Notes under the pieces: generated by a model
What the model was told of the DNA's origin: nothing
Database searches by the model: none
Seen by the model: only the letters and a program-made list of their open reading frames with translations
Shown: positions 22,652 to 23,438 of the stretch, one piece after another
How positions within the stretch are numbered: the first letter of the stretch is position 1
How the letters are laid out: each line of letters starts with the position of its first letter
Assembly (NCBI GenBank): GCA_938003665.1
Contig: CALKYI010000148.1
Coordinates: 1 to 23,438, forward strand
Reading direction: 5' to 3'
Source of the DNA: an uncultured Flavobacteriales bacterium
GTDB taxonomy: Bacteria > Bacteroidota > Bacteroidia > Flavobacteriales_D > Sanyastnellaceae
Length of the DNA stretch: 23,438 bases
Position numbers and translations under genes: made by a program

Positions 22652-23438
22652 TCAACGGATGTTGGAAAGCACCACGCGGGCATTGAATTGTTGCTTTTCT
22701 GAAAGCACCCGTACGGTGTACACGCCTTCCGATAAGCTGTTGTTAACGAATTGAATAACGTTCCCCTGGTGCTTTACCGTGGCAGAGATCCCGGCGGATA
22801 CTTCTCGGCCGTTCAGGTCAAAGATTTGCAGAGAATTTAGGTCCACCTGCTCGGGGAATTCAATGGCAAAGGTCCCCGCCGTAGGATTTGGATACGCTAC
22901 AGCATTGGACTTCATGACGGTGGGCTTAGAGATGGCTGAAGGGAAATTCACGGGTTGATCGACGTACACGTGGTATTCGCCGGGAGCGAATGACATGAAT
23001 GCACTGACATCGGTCACCTCGATGGCTTCGCCCGTGAAGTAGTCATACCAAGTGCCTGTGTGCTGGAATCCGGGAATCATGCTGAGCTCACTGACACGGA
23101 AATTAGCGACCACTACAGCGTCCATGCTGCTGCCGTTGAGGTGCAGGCGCTTGCCATAGCCTCCTACATCCCAGTTGTAATTGGTGCCTTGGAAGGGGTC
23201 GGGGTAGTCCATTTTGAGCTGGCACAGACCGCCAATGACTTCATGAATGCGGTATCGGTTGGGGTTGTCGCGGTAATCCCAGCGTACGGGTTTTGCTTCT
23301 GTTCGGCAATTCTCGCTAATGGTCACTCCGTCGCTGCACGTGTTGATGCTGTAATCGTACCCGAGTTCTTCGAACTGCCAGAGCATCTTGGGGCCTGGCA
23401 ATAAGATGTTGAAGCATTGGATGGCTTCCTGGCGGGCA
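22652..23438 (-). CDS. GH13 alpha-amylase C-terminal part with T9SS sorting domain, 5' end outside window
   Basis: The frame is open to the window edge; 261 residues are visible and the TTG at 23401 is internal. The first residues, including LLPGPKMLWQFEELGYDYSI, match the end of the GH13 barrel of Bacteroidota exported amylases (PGPKMIWQFGELGYD type). RTEAKPVRWDY and a C-terminal beta domain (about 23240-22970) follow. From AYPNPTAGTF (about 22900) to the end is a T9SS type A sorting domain. The enzyme should act outside the cell as the SusG counterpart, cutting starch before SusCD uptake. Catalytic regions I-IV lie upstream of the window and were not seen. Its stop is 71 bases before the susC start, so it may belong to the same or a separate transcript. 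Confidence 0.9.
   Translation of the reverse strand, partial: ARQEAIQCFNILLPGPKMLWQFEELGYDYSINTCSDGVTISENCRTEAKPVRWDYRDNPNRYRIHEVIGGLCQLKMDYPDPFQGTNYNWDVGGYGKRLHLNGSSMDAVVVANFRVSELSMIPGFQHTGTWYDYFTGEAIEVTDVSAFMSFAPGEYHVYVDQPVNFPSAISKPTVMKSNAVAYPNPTAGTFAIEFPEQVDLNSLQIFDLNGREVSAGISATVKHQGNVIQFVNNSLSEGVYTVRVLSEKQQFNARVVLSNIR

Overview
The window looks like a chromosomal piece of a Bacteroidota bacterium, probably a free-living aquatic polysaccharide degrader. The evidence is a SusC/SusD pair, three proteins ending in type IX secretion (T9SS) sorting domains, a PorT-like T9SS protein, a TPR/PD40/OmpA protein with PorE architecture, DUF4199 and DUF5004 proteins, and a Rho factor with the long disordered insertion seen in this phylum. 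The DNA is moderately GC-rich by eye for the group. I cannot name a genus. No tRNA, rRNA, CRISPR array, IS element or phage gene was seen, and no gene-free stretch exceeds 300 bases.

Left part (1-8315). A truncated plus-strand gene encodes a large secreted FG-GAP/ASPIC-UnbV adhesin-like T9SS cargo and ends at a UUCG-loop terminator (2071-2100). Facing it is a minus-strand run of six genes: yfcE-like phosphoesterase, rho, DUF4199 membrane protein, porT-like, a membrane-bound CapD/WbpM-type nucleotide-sugar 4,6-dehydratase, and a YigZ/IMPACT protein. Several are coupled by short overlaps. The 158-bp yfcE-rho gap carries two perfect dyads.

Middle (8320-14314). A plus-strand TPR-PD40-OmpA protein resembles T9SS PorE. 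It converges, with overlapping 3' ends, on a two-gene minus-strand operon: a T9SS-exported PQQ-type sugar dehydrogenase whose stop overlaps the start of a TonB-dependent receptor (ATGA). I propose a cofactor-uptake link (PqqU-like). A small secreted protein of unknown function is divergently encoded.

Right part (14323-23438, all minus strand). This is a starch/alpha-glucan utilisation locus: a T9SS-exported GH13 amylase (5' part outside the window), SusC, SusD, a DUF5004 lipoprotein, a secreted protein made of two diverged copies of an unknown domain in the SusE/SusF position, and a second, N-terminally lipid-anchored GH13 enzyme with a CBM48-like domain. The inferred flow is surface cleavage by the exported amylase, capture and import by SusD/SusC and the accessory proteins, then further hydrolysis by the lipoprotein amylase. 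A terminator-like 11-bp hairpin lies inside the signal-peptide codons of that last gene, where it could set how much amylase is made relative to the upstream genes.
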